A stretch of 50,286 nucleotides of DNA, taken from positions 1 to 50,286 of the forward strand of contig NZ_JAFBIY010000011.1 in assembly GCF_021531975.1 (NCBI RefSeq). Reading direction: 5' to 3'. The notes under the pieces were generated by a model. The model searched no databases. It worked only from the letters and a program-made list of their open reading frames with translations, and had not been told where the DNA came from. Source of the stretch: Faecalicatena contorta (lineage in GTDB: Bacteria; Bacillota; Clostridia; Lachnospirales; Lachnospiraceae). This document shows positions 26,884 through 35,215 of the stretch, in pieces; within the stretch, counting starts at the first letter, position 1; every line of letters begins with the position of its first letter. The position numbers and the translations under genes are program-made.

Positions 26884-28002
26884 CTAAATATCATCCAGTC
26901 CTTTCGGTCTGCACCCGATTCTCGCTCCACGGCCGTATTTTCTCGCTGCATAAATGAATGCCTCCACATTGCGCTTCGGTGTCCCGATCGGCAGCTGACA
27001 TCCCGTATTCAAAATGAATCCGGCCGGGCTGTCCGCACATTTCTCCAGACATTCTCTGCACGCTGCGATAACTTCGTCTATTGTACCTTCTTTCATTACA
27101 TCAACTGGAGGAACATTTCCCGCGATCCGCATCCGGTCACCAACCATCTTCTTAGCAACTTCCAGATCTTCACAGTTATCAATACTGAAGGAGAACAGTC
27201 CGGCATCTGCCAGATCACTCCAGATTGGACTGGTCTTGCCACATATATGTGCACCTGGTCTGGAGCCCATGATTTTTTCAGTTCCATCAATCAATTTTTT
27301 AATATATGGCAATGAGAATTCATCAAACTGACTTTTACTAATAACATCCATGCATGTAACCGGATCAGAAAAATTGGTTCCGACCGGACCAAATTCATGA
27401 TAAAATGCCTCAAACCAGCGAAGGGAACATTCTACTGTTAAGTCCAGAAGCTTATGTAACATTTCCGGATTCTTTCTCGTATCCTTAAGCACCTTTTCAA
27501 CCGGACGAACCGCAATCGCCGTAGATAATGGCCCCGCCACACTTGTCGTCATGCTGACATCCGGGAACCTGTCTTTGAGCCTTTTGGCACTCTCAAGAAT
27601 CGGCGCAAGCTTCGGATTCTTATAGGGATCAGTCACTTCCAGACGTTCAAAATCAGCATAATCCTTTAATATATGATCTTCTACATAATCAATTCCGTGT
27701 TCCGGTGCCGCAAGTGTGGAACCCAATGCTCCTCCGATTGTCTTAAGACCCAGACCAACGTTGAAGCTATCCAGTCCGAACTCCTCTCTTCGCCTTCGGA
27801 TGACCTCACTTTTGACTTCAAAGTCTCTGGCAAACTGTGTCGTTGTAAATCCAAAAATATCTGCCATCGCCGGATCCGGCGCCTGCAGTGTATACGGATT
27901 ATAGTCTACTTCTTCCCCTGCATTGTATGCTTTGATACGCTCTGCCGCAGTCATTTCGTTCTTCTGCGCACTCATCAATCGTCTCAGTTCTTCATATTCC
28001 AT
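26884..28002 (-). CDS. UroD-family corrinoid-linked methyltransferase
   Basis: A 372-residue protein, last gene of the corrinoid methyl-transfer operon. Zinc-site residues are in GAHICGKTSP and NTGCQLPIGTPKRNVEAF. It shares the GCQxPxGTPKxN motif with the paralogue at 2066-3166, so these two form a subgroup. The segment GPVGTNFSDPVTCMDVISKSQFDEF is the equivalent of the conserved D-P-x-S loop. It starts 12 bp after the corrinoid-activator gene, with GGGAGAG as ribosome-binding site. It could act as the substrate-specific or the folate-side methyltransferase; the sequence does not decide. Confidence 0.85.
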   Translation of the reverse strand: MEYEELRRLMSAQKNEMTAAERIKAYNAGEEVDYNPYTLQAPDPAMADIFGFTTTQFARDFEVKSEVIRRRREEFGLDSFNVGLGLKTIGGALGSTLAAPEHGIDYVEDHILKDYADFERLEVTDPYKNPKLAPILESAKRLKDRFPDVSMTTSVAGPLSTAIAVRPVEKVLKDTRKNPEMLHKLLDLTVECSLRWFEAFYHEFGPVGTNFSDPVTCMDVISKSQFDEFSLPYIKKLIDGTEKIMGSRPGAHICGKTSPIWSDLADAGLFSFSIDNCEDLEVAKKMVGDRMRIAGNVPPVDVMKEGTIDEVIAACRECLEKCADSPAGFILNTGCQLPIGTPKRNVEAFIYAARKYGRGARIGCRPKGLDDI

Positions 28003-28014
28003 ACATTCTCTCCC

Positions 28015-29637
28015 TTAAAATTCTGGAAAAATCATACTTTCTGTAAATATCCGCTCATAGTTTTCTGTCTCAGCAAGTTCCATGTATTCCATCTTCCTTG
28101 CCAGCTCTTCTACTTCTTTTTTTACCTCCTGTGACATTAGCGTCATATAGGCTCCTGTTTTTGAAGAATTTCCTACATAAACCAGTTTATCTTTCACCGC
28201 TTCCGGAAGGATTCCTGTTCCCGTCAGAGAATCCGCCGGCAAATGCGCCCCAAATTGTCCGGCGATCATAACCTTATCAAGGTCTTCCATGGTGATTCCG
28301 GCTTTATTTAAAAGTGCCACAAATCCTGACAGAATAGCTCCTTTCGCCAGCTGTACCTGTCGTACATCTCCCTGTGTAACAAGAAGAAGCGGCGTTTCAT
28401 TCAAGATAAACTCCCGCTTTGTTCCATTCATACGAATCATCGGATAGCGGTAATCGGAAGGCGCAAGCTTATCTTTCTTTACGAACACACCTGTTTTCTT
28501 CACGATTCCGGTACGCAGAAGCTCTTTTACAACAGCAAGGATTCCACTTCCACAGATACCTGCCGGCTCCTGATTTTCAATTGTTGTGAGCTTTATTCCC
28601 TGTTCTGTAATCTTTACATCCTCAATAGCTCCTTCAGCCGCACGCATACCAGAACTGATATTCATGCCTTCTAATGCCGGACCCGCCGCACAGGAACAGC
28701 AAAGAAGCCGTCCATTACTCGCCAGAACAATTTCCCCATTTGTTCCGATATCGATAAAAAGAACATTCCCTTTCTCTTTTTGCAGCTCACAGACATAGGC
28801 ACCTGCCACAATATCTGCTCCAATATAAGCAGATACCTGTGGAAGACAATAAAGAATCGTATCCTCTCCTGCCTCCAGCCCGATAGATTTTGCCGGAAGA
28901 ACCTGTGCGTCCTTAAACATGGGTTGATATGGTGCTCTTCCGATAGACCTCGCATCGATCCCAAGAAGCATATGCATCATCGTACAATTTGCTGCTACAT
29001 CAATCTCACAGATTTCTTTCCTGTCAACCCCGGCTTCACTGCACACTTCGCCAATCATGACATTAATAGAATGTACGATCGCATCCTGGAGATCTTTGAT
29101 TCCACACTCCGGATGCTCGTATTCATAAGTAATCCTCGTAAGTACATCCAGGCCATAATGCTTCTGCGCATTGATCATAGATGCATTGGCAAGTTCCTGT
29201 CCTGTCTTCCTGTCAATCAGGGCTGTCACTACTGTAGTCGTACCGATATCGATTACGATTCCATAGCCGCCTGTATGCTCGTCCTTCACAAATTCTGGCA
29301 TATATCCTTTTGTCAGAACCTTATGCTTTCGCTCTTTTTGAAGCGTTTCTATCTCAACTTCATTTTCGTTTTCGTCTTCCCCAAAGCCACAGATTTCCGT
29401 CATACAGGAAAGGCGAATACCCTCTGTAATCTCCTCTTTTGTAAGTAATTCCCGCTCCGTCTCTGACATAGGCGAACATTTTCCGGACAAAACCCGCACC
29501 TTACACTTTCCACAGACACCGGTTCCGTTACATGGATTATCTACAAATACGCCCGCATCCAGAAGAATCCGAAGGAGATTCGCATTTTCCGGACATTCCA
29601 GTTTTCTCCCGGTCTGCATTACTGTCACCGATGCCAT
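28015..29637 (-). CDS. Reductive activator of corrinoid enzymes (RACE, COG3894/DUF4445)
   Basis: A 540-residue protein that, in known systems, uses ATP to reduce an inactivated Co(II) corrinoid protein to Co(I). Residues 1-90 form a 2Fe-2S ferredoxin domain with ligands in DNPCNGTGVCGKCKVRV and a later cysteine in LSCMTEI. The remainder is an ASKHA-type ATPase region with GIVIDIGTTTVVTALID (phosphate 1), FIDIGTNGEIVLAS and GSGILAVVKELL. The start follows AGGAGG; an ATG further upstream in frame lies inside the previous gene. Its place between two methyltransferases and behind the corrinoid protein fits the activator role. Confidence 0.92.
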   Translation of the reverse strand: MASVTVMQTGRKLECPENANLLRILLDAGVFVDNPCNGTGVCGKCKVRVLSGKCSPMSETERELLTKEEITEGIRLSCMTEICGFGEDENENEVEIETLQKERKHKVLTKGYMPEFVKDEHTGGYGIVIDIGTTTVVTALIDRKTGQELANASMINAQKHYGLDVLTRITYEYEHPECGIKDLQDAIVHSINVMIGEVCSEAGVDRKEICEIDVAANCTMMHMLLGIDARSIGRAPYQPMFKDAQVLPAKSIGLEAGEDTILYCLPQVSAYIGADIVAGAYVCELQKEKGNVLFIDIGTNGEIVLASNGRLLCCSCAAGPALEGMNISSGMRAAEGAIEDVKITEQGIKLTTIENQEPAGICGSGILAVVKELLRTGIVKKTGVFVKKDKLAPSDYRYPMIRMNGTKREFILNETPLLLVTQGDVRQVQLAKGAILSGFVALLNKAGITMEDLDKVMIAGQFGAHLPADSLTGTGILPEAVKDKLVYVGNSSKTGAYMTLMSQEVKKEVEELARKMEYMELAETENYERIFTESMIFPEF

Positions 29638-29638
29638 A

Positions 29639-30652
29639 CTACGCCTCCTTAAGAGAAGCAAGAATTGCCTGTATATTTTTCATCGGTGATTTCATTCCAA
29701 GGCCACATGCCGGTGAGATAATATCAGAGCCATTTCTCACACATCCCTTTGCCAGCATCTTTACCCGCTCCGGGTCACCGAATTCCAGCGCATAAGTACT
29801 CACATTTCCCATCAGTACACGTTCTTTTAAGTTCGCTCTTGCTTCCTTCATAGATACAACAGAATCAAAACTTAAGACATCACTGTGTACTTCATTCACT
29901 TCCTTATAGACAGGACTCATCTGCCCGCAAATATGTACAATTGTTCCGACATTTTCTTTCTGAAGACCATCCAGAAGCTGATTGATATAAGTTACTGCAA
30001 ATTCCTGGAAATACTTTGGTCCAAGAATCTCTCCGGTGCCACTTGGATCGGAAATTGCAATCACATCTGCGCCTGCTTCTATCTGGGCACGCCCAAATGC
30101 AATCAGCTGATCCGTAATAAAATTCATATAATCATGTGCTTCTTTATTCTTTTTGCGGAGCTCCTTATAGAAAATGACCGGTTCGACCACAGAACTTGCT
30201 GTACTGATCGGGCCTGTCAGGTTACCGACAATCGGAACCCCTTCTGTCTCTTCCTTAAGGATTCGTATCGCATCCAGTACAACCTTTGCCCGTCCACGAT
30301 TTACATCTACCGGTGTAAGCTTCTCATAGTCGCTGACAGATTCCAGCACATATTCCACCACATGCGGTTCGTAAACACGGGTACCCATATTTACTTTCGC
30401 GCCCATCTCCTCTGCCTCTACGGTCATACAGAACGGTACCCCATAGTTTTCAAAGCAGCCCTTCTCGTACACAGCCTTTGCAAGCTCTGCCATCTTTCTT
30501 GCATCCGTGTGGGCTTCCGGCAGATAGACATGTATTTCATCCATCAGATCTGTCGTAACCATATTCATCATTCCACCGGGACAGATGCAGGCAGGACGAT
30601 CCACTGTCTTTCCTTCCATGATCATCTTCAATCGTTCTTTTGGTGTTAACAT
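29639..30652 (-). CDS. UroD-family corrinoid-linked methyltransferase
   Basis: A 337-residue protein starting MLTPKERLKMIMEGKTVDRPAC, near the usual length for MtaA/MtbA. Zinc-site residues lie in IVHICGQMSP and SPACGLGMKSPMKN. The segments GNLTGPISTASSVVEP and ADVIAISDPSGTGEILGPKYFQEF are the family core. It sits directly after the corrinoid protein gene, the classical arrangement for the enzyme that transfers methyl to or from that protein, and ends 1 bp before the activator gene. Confidence 0.87.
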   Translation of the reverse strand: MLTPKERLKMIMEGKTVDRPACICPGGMMNMVTTDLMDEIHVYLPEAHTDARKMAELAKAVYEKGCFENYGVPFCMTVEAEEMGAKVNMGTRVYEPHVVEYVLESVSDYEKLTPVDVNRGRAKVVLDAIRILKEETEGVPIVGNLTGPISTASSVVEPVIFYKELRKKNKEAHDYMNFITDQLIAFGRAQIEAGADVIAISDPSGTGEILGPKYFQEFAVTYINQLLDGLQKENVGTIVHICGQMSPVYKEVNEVHSDVLSFDSVVSMKEARANLKERVLMGNVSTYALEFGDPERVKMLAKGCVRNGSDIISPACGLGMKSPMKNIQAILASLKEA

Positions 30653-30668
30653 TCTAATCTCCCCACTA

Positions 30669-31319
30669 CTATGCTATCGCTAATAATCTCTTGGCAAGCT
30701 TCACAGCCTCTACTGCATTCTGAGAATATCCATCTGCACCAATCTTATCTGCATATTTCTGAGAAATAGGACCGCCACCGATCATGACTTTTACCTTGTC
30801 ACGGATTCCGGCTTCTTCCAGCAGATGAATGACTGTCTCCATTCCGCCCATGGTTGTTGTCATGAGAGTAGACATACATACAAGCTCTGCTCCTACTTCT
30901 TTTGCTGTGTCCACAAACTGCTGAAGCGGTACATCCCTTCCCAGATCGATCATCTCAAAGCCTGCTGTTTCCATCATGATCTTTACCAGATTTTTGCCAA
31001 TATCATGGGTATCACCTTCCACAACTCCGATGACACCTTTTATCTTTGCCTCGCCCTCTTCTTCCGGAAGATGTGGTCTTAAAATATCAAGTCCGACATA
31101 CATGGCATCTGAACAAAGAAGTACGTCTGTTACAAAATACTCTTCCTCTTCATAAAGCTGGCTGGCACGATTCATTCCGTCTACCAGTCCCTCCATGATA
31201 CCGTCAAAAGCAGGATAACCTGCATCCAGGTATTCCTGGGCTGCTTCTGCCACATCATCCTCTTCCATTTCTACAACACCGTCTGATAATCTCTTCAATA
31301 ATTCTTCTTTAGAACTCAT
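30669..31319 (-). CDS. Corrinoid (B12-binding) methyl-carrier protein
   Basis: A 216-residue MtbC/MtaC/MetH-like carrier. An N-terminal helical cap (residues 1-85) is followed by a Rossmann-like cobalamin-binding domain with the histidine motif EGDTHDIGKNLV near residue 103, and the later SxL (CMSTLMTTTMGGME) and GG (MIGGGPIS) motifs for the nucleotide tail. The second of two close ATGs is chosen because AGGAGG is eight bases before it. This is the only corrinoid protein in the window, so it is the hub for up to five UroD-fold proteins. Confidence 0.95.
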   Translation of the reverse strand: MSSKEELLKRLSDGVVEMEEDDVAEAAQEYLDAGYPAFDGIMEGLVDGMNRASQLYEEEEYFVTDVLLCSDAMYVGLDILRPHLPEEEGEAKIKGVIGVVEGDTHDIGKNLVKIMMETAGFEMIDLGRDVPLQQFVDTAKEVGAELVCMSTLMTTTMGGMETVIHLLEEAGIRDKVKVMIGGGPISQKYADKIGADGYSQNAVEAVKLAKRLLAIA

Positions 31320-31333
31320 TTCCATTTCCTCCT

Positions 31334-32203
31334 TTATATTAATTTTACAGCTTTAAAAATTCCATTTTCCAATCTGTATCCCACATTTTTAATACACATC
31401 TGGCCGGCAAATTCCGCCTTTCCAATCATGGAAATACATGCCTCTCCATACGTAATCTGTTCTGGCACCTTTACATCTGCAAATTTGGCTTTCTTCATGC
31501 CAAGAAGCGCAAATGTCGTCTTCGGGCACAAGAGAATCATCGTATGCTCATCTGTCAGTTTCTGAGCCTCTTTCAGAAAATCATACGTAAAATCATTTAC
31601 CACCTGTTCTGCCATCTTTGGTCCAAGAATATTAACTCCACCGGAAGAATCTGCGTAGCTGATAAGTTCTACTCCATATTTCTTTGCTTCTTCCATAAAC
31701 TCTAATATTTCTCTTCCCAGTTTCCAGAATACTTCTTTCATAATCTCCGGCTTCTTACGCATTGCTTTAAAAACATATCTTGCATCCATAAGTACATTCA
31801 ATATCGTAAATGGACCTGAAACCTGTAAAACAACCTGTTCTCCTTGATTCCTAAGTTCCTGACATGCAAGAAGCACTTCATGAATCCTTCCGGAAGTAAA
31901 GTCAATCTCCGGCAGATCCAGCAGTTCCTCCGGGGTTGTACAAATATATTCTTTTGCCCTTGGTCCTGTCTTCTCATTTCCATAATTGATAATGCCACCC
32001 ATAGCTTCCGCTTCCACTGTATGACAAAACGGGAGCTCACAAAACACTGCCCCGTCGTGTTCTTTTAACGCTTTGGAAAGCTTCGCCATTGTATCCCAGT
32101 GCAGATATGCGTCCGGGAAAGTAAGTGATAACCCCTCTGTCACATCAGCGTTGACTCCCACCGAATTATCATAGGTACAATTAAAGTCTTTTATCTCTGC
32201 CAT
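31334..32203 (-). CDS. Divergent, short UroD-family protein
   Basis: A 289-residue relative of the UroD methyltransferases, about 50 residues shorter than its paralogues. The N-terminus of the family (MTPKER...DRxP) is missing. Core blocks are present (VLQVSGPFTILNVLMDARYVFKAM; LISYADSSGGVNILGPKMAEQ). The H-x-C zinc motif is replaced: the region reads HTMILLCPKTTFALLGM, and the C-terminal cysteine is in GQMCIKNVGY. It may be a non-catalytic partner or use a different ligand set. It overlaps the end of the COG0523 GTPase gene by 13 bp and precedes the corrinoid protein gene. Confidence 0.78.
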   Translation of the reverse strand: MAEIKDFNCTYDNSVGVNADVTEGLSLTFPDAYLHWDTMAKLSKALKEHDGAVFCELPFCHTVEAEAMGGIINYGNEKTGPRAKEYICTTPEELLDLPEIDFTSGRIHEVLLACQELRNQGEQVVLQVSGPFTILNVLMDARYVFKAMRKKPEIMKEVFWKLGREILEFMEEAKKYGVELISYADSSGGVNILGPKMAEQVVNDFTYDFLKEAQKLTDEHTMILLCPKTTFALLGMKKAKFADVKVPEQITYGEACISMIGKAEFAGQMCIKNVGYRLENGIFKAVKLI

Positions 32204-32874
32204 TGTATCCTCCTCTTCTTTCTGATTCCACGATCCGTAAGATTCATAAAAACCTCTGTTTCCTCCGGCTGTTTTCCTTCATGAGAATTCTCCTGCAAAA
32301 ACCTCCAAATACTCTCTTCAGAAAGCATTCTCCAGTCCCCTTCATAAATCACCGCATGCGGATTCATTTCCTTTATTTTATGAGTATTCTTTTCTTTCTC
32401 CTTCTCAGTTACTTCATCCACGCAACTGTAGAAAATCAAATCTGCATACTCAATCTGATCCGTGTAAAACTCTCCAAAATCTTCCAGATATCCATCAAAC
32501 ACAGAAATGTCAAGAAGCGTAATACTTCTTATCTTTTCCACAGAGACCTCTTTCCTCTCCTGCATATCTCTGCATATCTTTATAACGTCAGAAAGCCTTC
32601 CGATACCGGACGGCTCTATAAAAATATATTCTGCTTTATATGTTTCCGAAAGCTCCCGCATCTTCTGCCGCAGATCAACTGCGAGAGTACAGCAGACACA
32701 TCCGGTCGGAAGCTCACTCATCATCGCTTCCTCCCCCAGAAGCTCTGAACAGATCTCGACTTCCCCAATATCATTTTCGATTACTGCCTTTCGTCCCGGA
32801 TACAGCGGCAGGATCTGATTCAAAAATGTCGTCTTACCCGAACCGGTAAAACCAGTCACAATAAAAATATCCAT
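32191..32874 (-). CDS. COG0523 (CobW-like) GTPase, possible metallochaperone
   Basis: A 227-residue G3E-family GTPase. Walker A is in VTGFTGSGKTTFLNQIL, the metal-binding C-x-C-C motif in LPTGCVCCTL, and the Walker B-like segment in FIEPSGIGR. The usual C-terminal CobW domain is short or absent (family members often exceed 300 residues). COG0523 proteins deliver Zn, Co or other metals to enzymes. As first gene of an operon full of zinc-dependent UroD-type methyltransferases and a cobalt corrinoid protein, it may load metal into one of these, which is inference. No cobalamin riboswitch is seen upstream. Confidence 0.87.
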   Translation of the reverse strand: MDIFIVTGFTGSGKTTFLNQILPLYPGRKAVIENDIGEVEICSELLGEEAMMSELPTGCVCCTLAVDLRQKMRELSETYKAEYIFIEPSGIGRLSDVIKICRDMQERKEVSVEKIRSITLLDISVFDGYLEDFGEFYTDQIEYADLIFYSCVDEVTEKEKEKNTHKIKEMNPHAVIYEGDWRMLSEESIWRFLQENSHEGKQPEETEVFMNLTDRGIRKKRRIQWQR

Positions 32875-32997
32875 AAGGATAAGCTCTCCTGACTATATTA
32901 CTAATCACTAAAGTAATAATAGCATAGAGCAAAAGGTACTACTAATCGATATTTTTAATAAACTTATAGATGAAATCTATATATATAGTTTCCAACA

Positions 32998-33037
32998 AAA
33001 AAGAAGTCCAGCTTTTCAGCCAAACTTCTTTTAACAC
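32998..33037 (-). terminator. Terminator after the ADH-to-Mrp operon
   Basis: On the minus strand AAAAGAAGT and ACTTCTTTTTT flank a GGCT/AGCT-paired centre, about 10 bp after the mrp stop codon. Confidence 0.75.
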
Positions 33038-33046
33038 TTTGGTGCT

Positions 33047-33877
33047 TTATATCTTATTCACTGCTCCTTCTAGATACTCATTGCTCACTTCGTAGAACTT
33101 CTCCTGCTCAACAGCCTCTGCGAGCCCTGCATCTATCGGCATCTTGCCAAGAACCGGCACTTCCAGTTCTTCTGCCACTTCATCAATATGGCTTTCTCCG
33201 AATACGGAAATCTTCTTTCCGCAATCCGGACAGATCATATAACTATAGTTTTCTACAATACCAAGAACCGGAATATCCATCTGTCTTGCCATATTGTATG
33301 CTTTCTTTACGATCATACGTACCAAATCCTGCGGGGATGTCACGATCACAACTCCATTTACAGGAAGTGACTGAAATACGGTAAGTGGTACATCACCGGT
33401 TCCCGGAGGCATATCTACGAAAAGATAGTCCAGATCACCCCACATGACATCTGTCCAGAACTGTGTAACGACACCTGCGATCACAGGTCCACGCCATATT
33501 ACCGGATCTGATTCATCCGGAAGCAGAAGGTTGACAGACATAATCTTCGTGCCATCCTTTGCCACACATGGGAACATTCCTTCCTCACTGCCCTTTGCAT
33601 TTTCATGTACACCGTACATCTTTGGGATGGACGGTCCGGTAACATCTGCATCCAGAATACCTACGGAAAATCCCTGTTCTCTCATCATTCGTGCCAGTGA
33701 AGCTGTTACCATGGATTTCCCAACGCCGCCCTTTCCACTCACTACGGCGATCACATTTCTCACATGAGAATGTGGATTCGCTGGTTTGTGGAAATCCTGC
33801 GGCTTACTGCTGCAGGAACCGGCATGGGCACATCCGGCACAATCGGATGGAGAACAGCCATTTTTTTGTTCTGTCAT
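33047..33877 (-). CDS. Mrp/Nbp35-family P-loop ATPase (Fe-S carrier)
   Basis: A 276-residue scaffold or carrier ATPase for Fe-S clusters. The deviant Walker A is in VVSGKGGVGKSMVTASLARMM, followed by Mrp hallmarks ILDADVTGPSIPKMYG and FVDMPPGTGDVPLT. The N-terminus has four cysteines (CSPSDCAGCAHAGSC) resembling Nbp35, and a C-x2-C is in MICPDCGKKISVFG for the bridging cluster. It is last in a five-gene operon, 5 bp after ridA. It may supply clusters to neighbouring enzymes or simply be a housekeeping gene attached to the operon. Confidence 0.93.
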   Translation of the reverse strand: MTEQKNGCSPSDCAGCAHAGSCSSKPQDFHKPANPHSHVRNVIAVVSGKGGVGKSMVTASLARMMREQGFSVGILDADVTGPSIPKMYGVHENAKGSEEGMFPCVAKDGTKIMSVNLLLPDESDPVIWRGPVIAGVVTQFWTDVMWGDLDYLFVDMPPGTGDVPLTVFQSLPVNGVVIVTSPQDLVRMIVKKAYNMARQMDIPVLGIVENYSYMICPDCGKKISVFGESHIDEVAEELEVPVLGKMPIDAGLAEAVEQEKFYEVSNEYLEGAVNKI

Positions 33878-33882
33878 AACTC

Positions 33883-34260
33883 TTACTCCTCAACTGCTGC
33901 AATTACTTCAATCTCACATTTTACATTCTTCGGAAGTGTCTTTACCGCAACACAGCTTCTTGCCGGCTTGGATGTAAAATATTTTGCATATACTTCATTA
34001 AATGCAGCAAAATCTCCCATGTCTGCAAGGAAGCATGTTGTCTTAAGCACTTTATCAAAAGATGTTCCTGCTGCCTCCAGAACAGCGCCCAGGTTCTTAC
34101 ATACCTGCTCTGTCTGTCCTTCAATTGTTTCTGCCTCTACTGCATCTACAGCCGGATTGATTGCAATCTGTCCTGCAGAATAGAAAATTCCTCCATGAAC
34201 ATATCCCTGTGAATATGGTCCTAATGCCTTTGGTGCTTTTTCTGTTGCTACTACTTTCAT
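33883..34260 (-). CDS. ridA: RidA family enamine/imine deaminase
   Basis: A 125-residue RidA (YjgF/YER057c/UK114) protein starting MKVVATEKAPKALGPYSQG, with GGAGAGG before the start. The family signature RSCVAVKTLPKNVKCEIEVIA includes the catalytic arginine (R105 equivalent). RidA hydrolyses reactive 2-aminoacrylate and related imines. It sits 2 bp from the ornithine-cyclodeaminase/mu-crystallin gene, whose family produces or reduces cyclic imines, so the two could act on the same intermediates. Confidence 0.95.
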   Translation of the reverse strand: MKVVATEKAPKALGPYSQGYVHGGIFYSAGQIAINPAVDAVEAETIEGQTEQVCKNLGAVLEAAGTSFDKVLKTTCFLADMGDFAAFNEVYAKYFTSKPARSCVAVKTLPKNVKCEIEVIAAVEE

Positions 34261-34262
34261 AA

Positions 34263-35213
34263 TTACCTCTCCTTTGCTTTTTCTAATAATTTCTGTGCAA
34301 TGCACACATCAAAAAGTCCCATACCTACTGACTTAAAGTATGTTGTCTTTCTGGTGATCTCATCTTCATCTGCCCCGGATGCCAGAAATTGATCCATAAG
34401 AACTGTCTGTTCCTCTGTAATACGCCCCTCTGCTAACGGCTGACTTAAGTCTCCGCTTTCTTCACATGCATAAGGGAGTTCAATATACACATGATCTACA
34501 AGTTCCCAGATTGCATTCGGTATCTCTCGCATCTGTGGCGTATAAGAACCGATGGCAACAATACATTTCCCATCCAGAAGTGCACTGTCATCTGGAAGCA
34601 CCGGTTCTTCTGAAGGTGTGGCAGTACAGATGATATCACTGTTTACTACCAGCTCTTCTATCGTCTTACATTGTACTACCTTTATATCCGGCTTATCAAT
34701 AGCTTTTTTCATTCTATCCAGGTATTCACTCAGATCTCTGTCACTGTGATTATACACATATACTGTATGAATATCTCTTGCAGCACATGCATATAACGCA
34801 AGATAAAATCCCTGTGTACCGGCTCCCACGATACCTGCCGTGTGACAGTCCTTTCTTGACAAATGACGGATTGCCACGCCTCCTACTGCTCCTGTCCGAT
34901 AAGCTGTCACGCTCTGTCCATCCAGCACTGCAACAGGTGCGCCGGTCTTCTGATCATTCAGAAGAACCACGCCATCAATTGACGGCAGGCCAAGCCTGGC
35001 ATTATCAGGGAAAATACTTAATATCTTTGTACCGATAATATCCTTCGTATAACATGGCATATACATCAGTGTTTTATTATCATGCTCTACAACCGGACGA
35101 GGCGGCATATAGAAATCACCGACGCCAAAAATGCGATACGCTTCTTCAATCTGATCCATCATTTCATTCAGGTCTGCAAGATCTTGAATATCTTCTTTCC
35201 CTAAAATTACCAT
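34263..35213 (-). CDS. Ornithine cyclodeaminase / mu-crystallin family oxidoreductase
   Basis: A 316-residue protein starting MVILGKEDIQDLADL after GGAGGAGATT. It has the substrate loop RTGAVGGVAIRHLS, the NAD-binding segment AGIVGAGTQGFYLALYA and CTATPSEEPVL. The family contains ornithine cyclodeaminase, alanine dehydrogenase and ketimine reductases; which activity applies cannot be read. It lies between the MATE and RidA genes in a tight operon. RidA as partner favours a reaction that passes through an imine. Confidence 0.88.
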   Translation of the reverse strand: MVILGKEDIQDLADLNEMMDQIEEAYRIFGVGDFYMPPRPVVEHDNKTLMYMPCYTKDIIGTKILSIFPDNARLGLPSIDGVVLLNDQKTGAPVAVLDGQSVTAYRTGAVGGVAIRHLSRKDCHTAGIVGAGTQGFYLALYACAARDIHTVYVYNHSDRDLSEYLDRMKKAIDKPDIKVVQCKTIEELVVNSDIICTATPSEEPVLPDDSALLDGKCIVAIGSYTPQMREIPNAIWELVDHVYIELPYACEESGDLSQPLAEGRITEEQTVLMDQFLASGADEDEITRKTTYFKSVGMGLFDVCIAQKLLEKAKER

Positions 35214-35215
35214 AA

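Noticed and set aside
32875-32997. Cobalamin riboswitch before the methyl-transfer operon
   Set aside because: The gap is only about 120 bp, AT-rich, and lacks the B12-box sequence GCCACTG.
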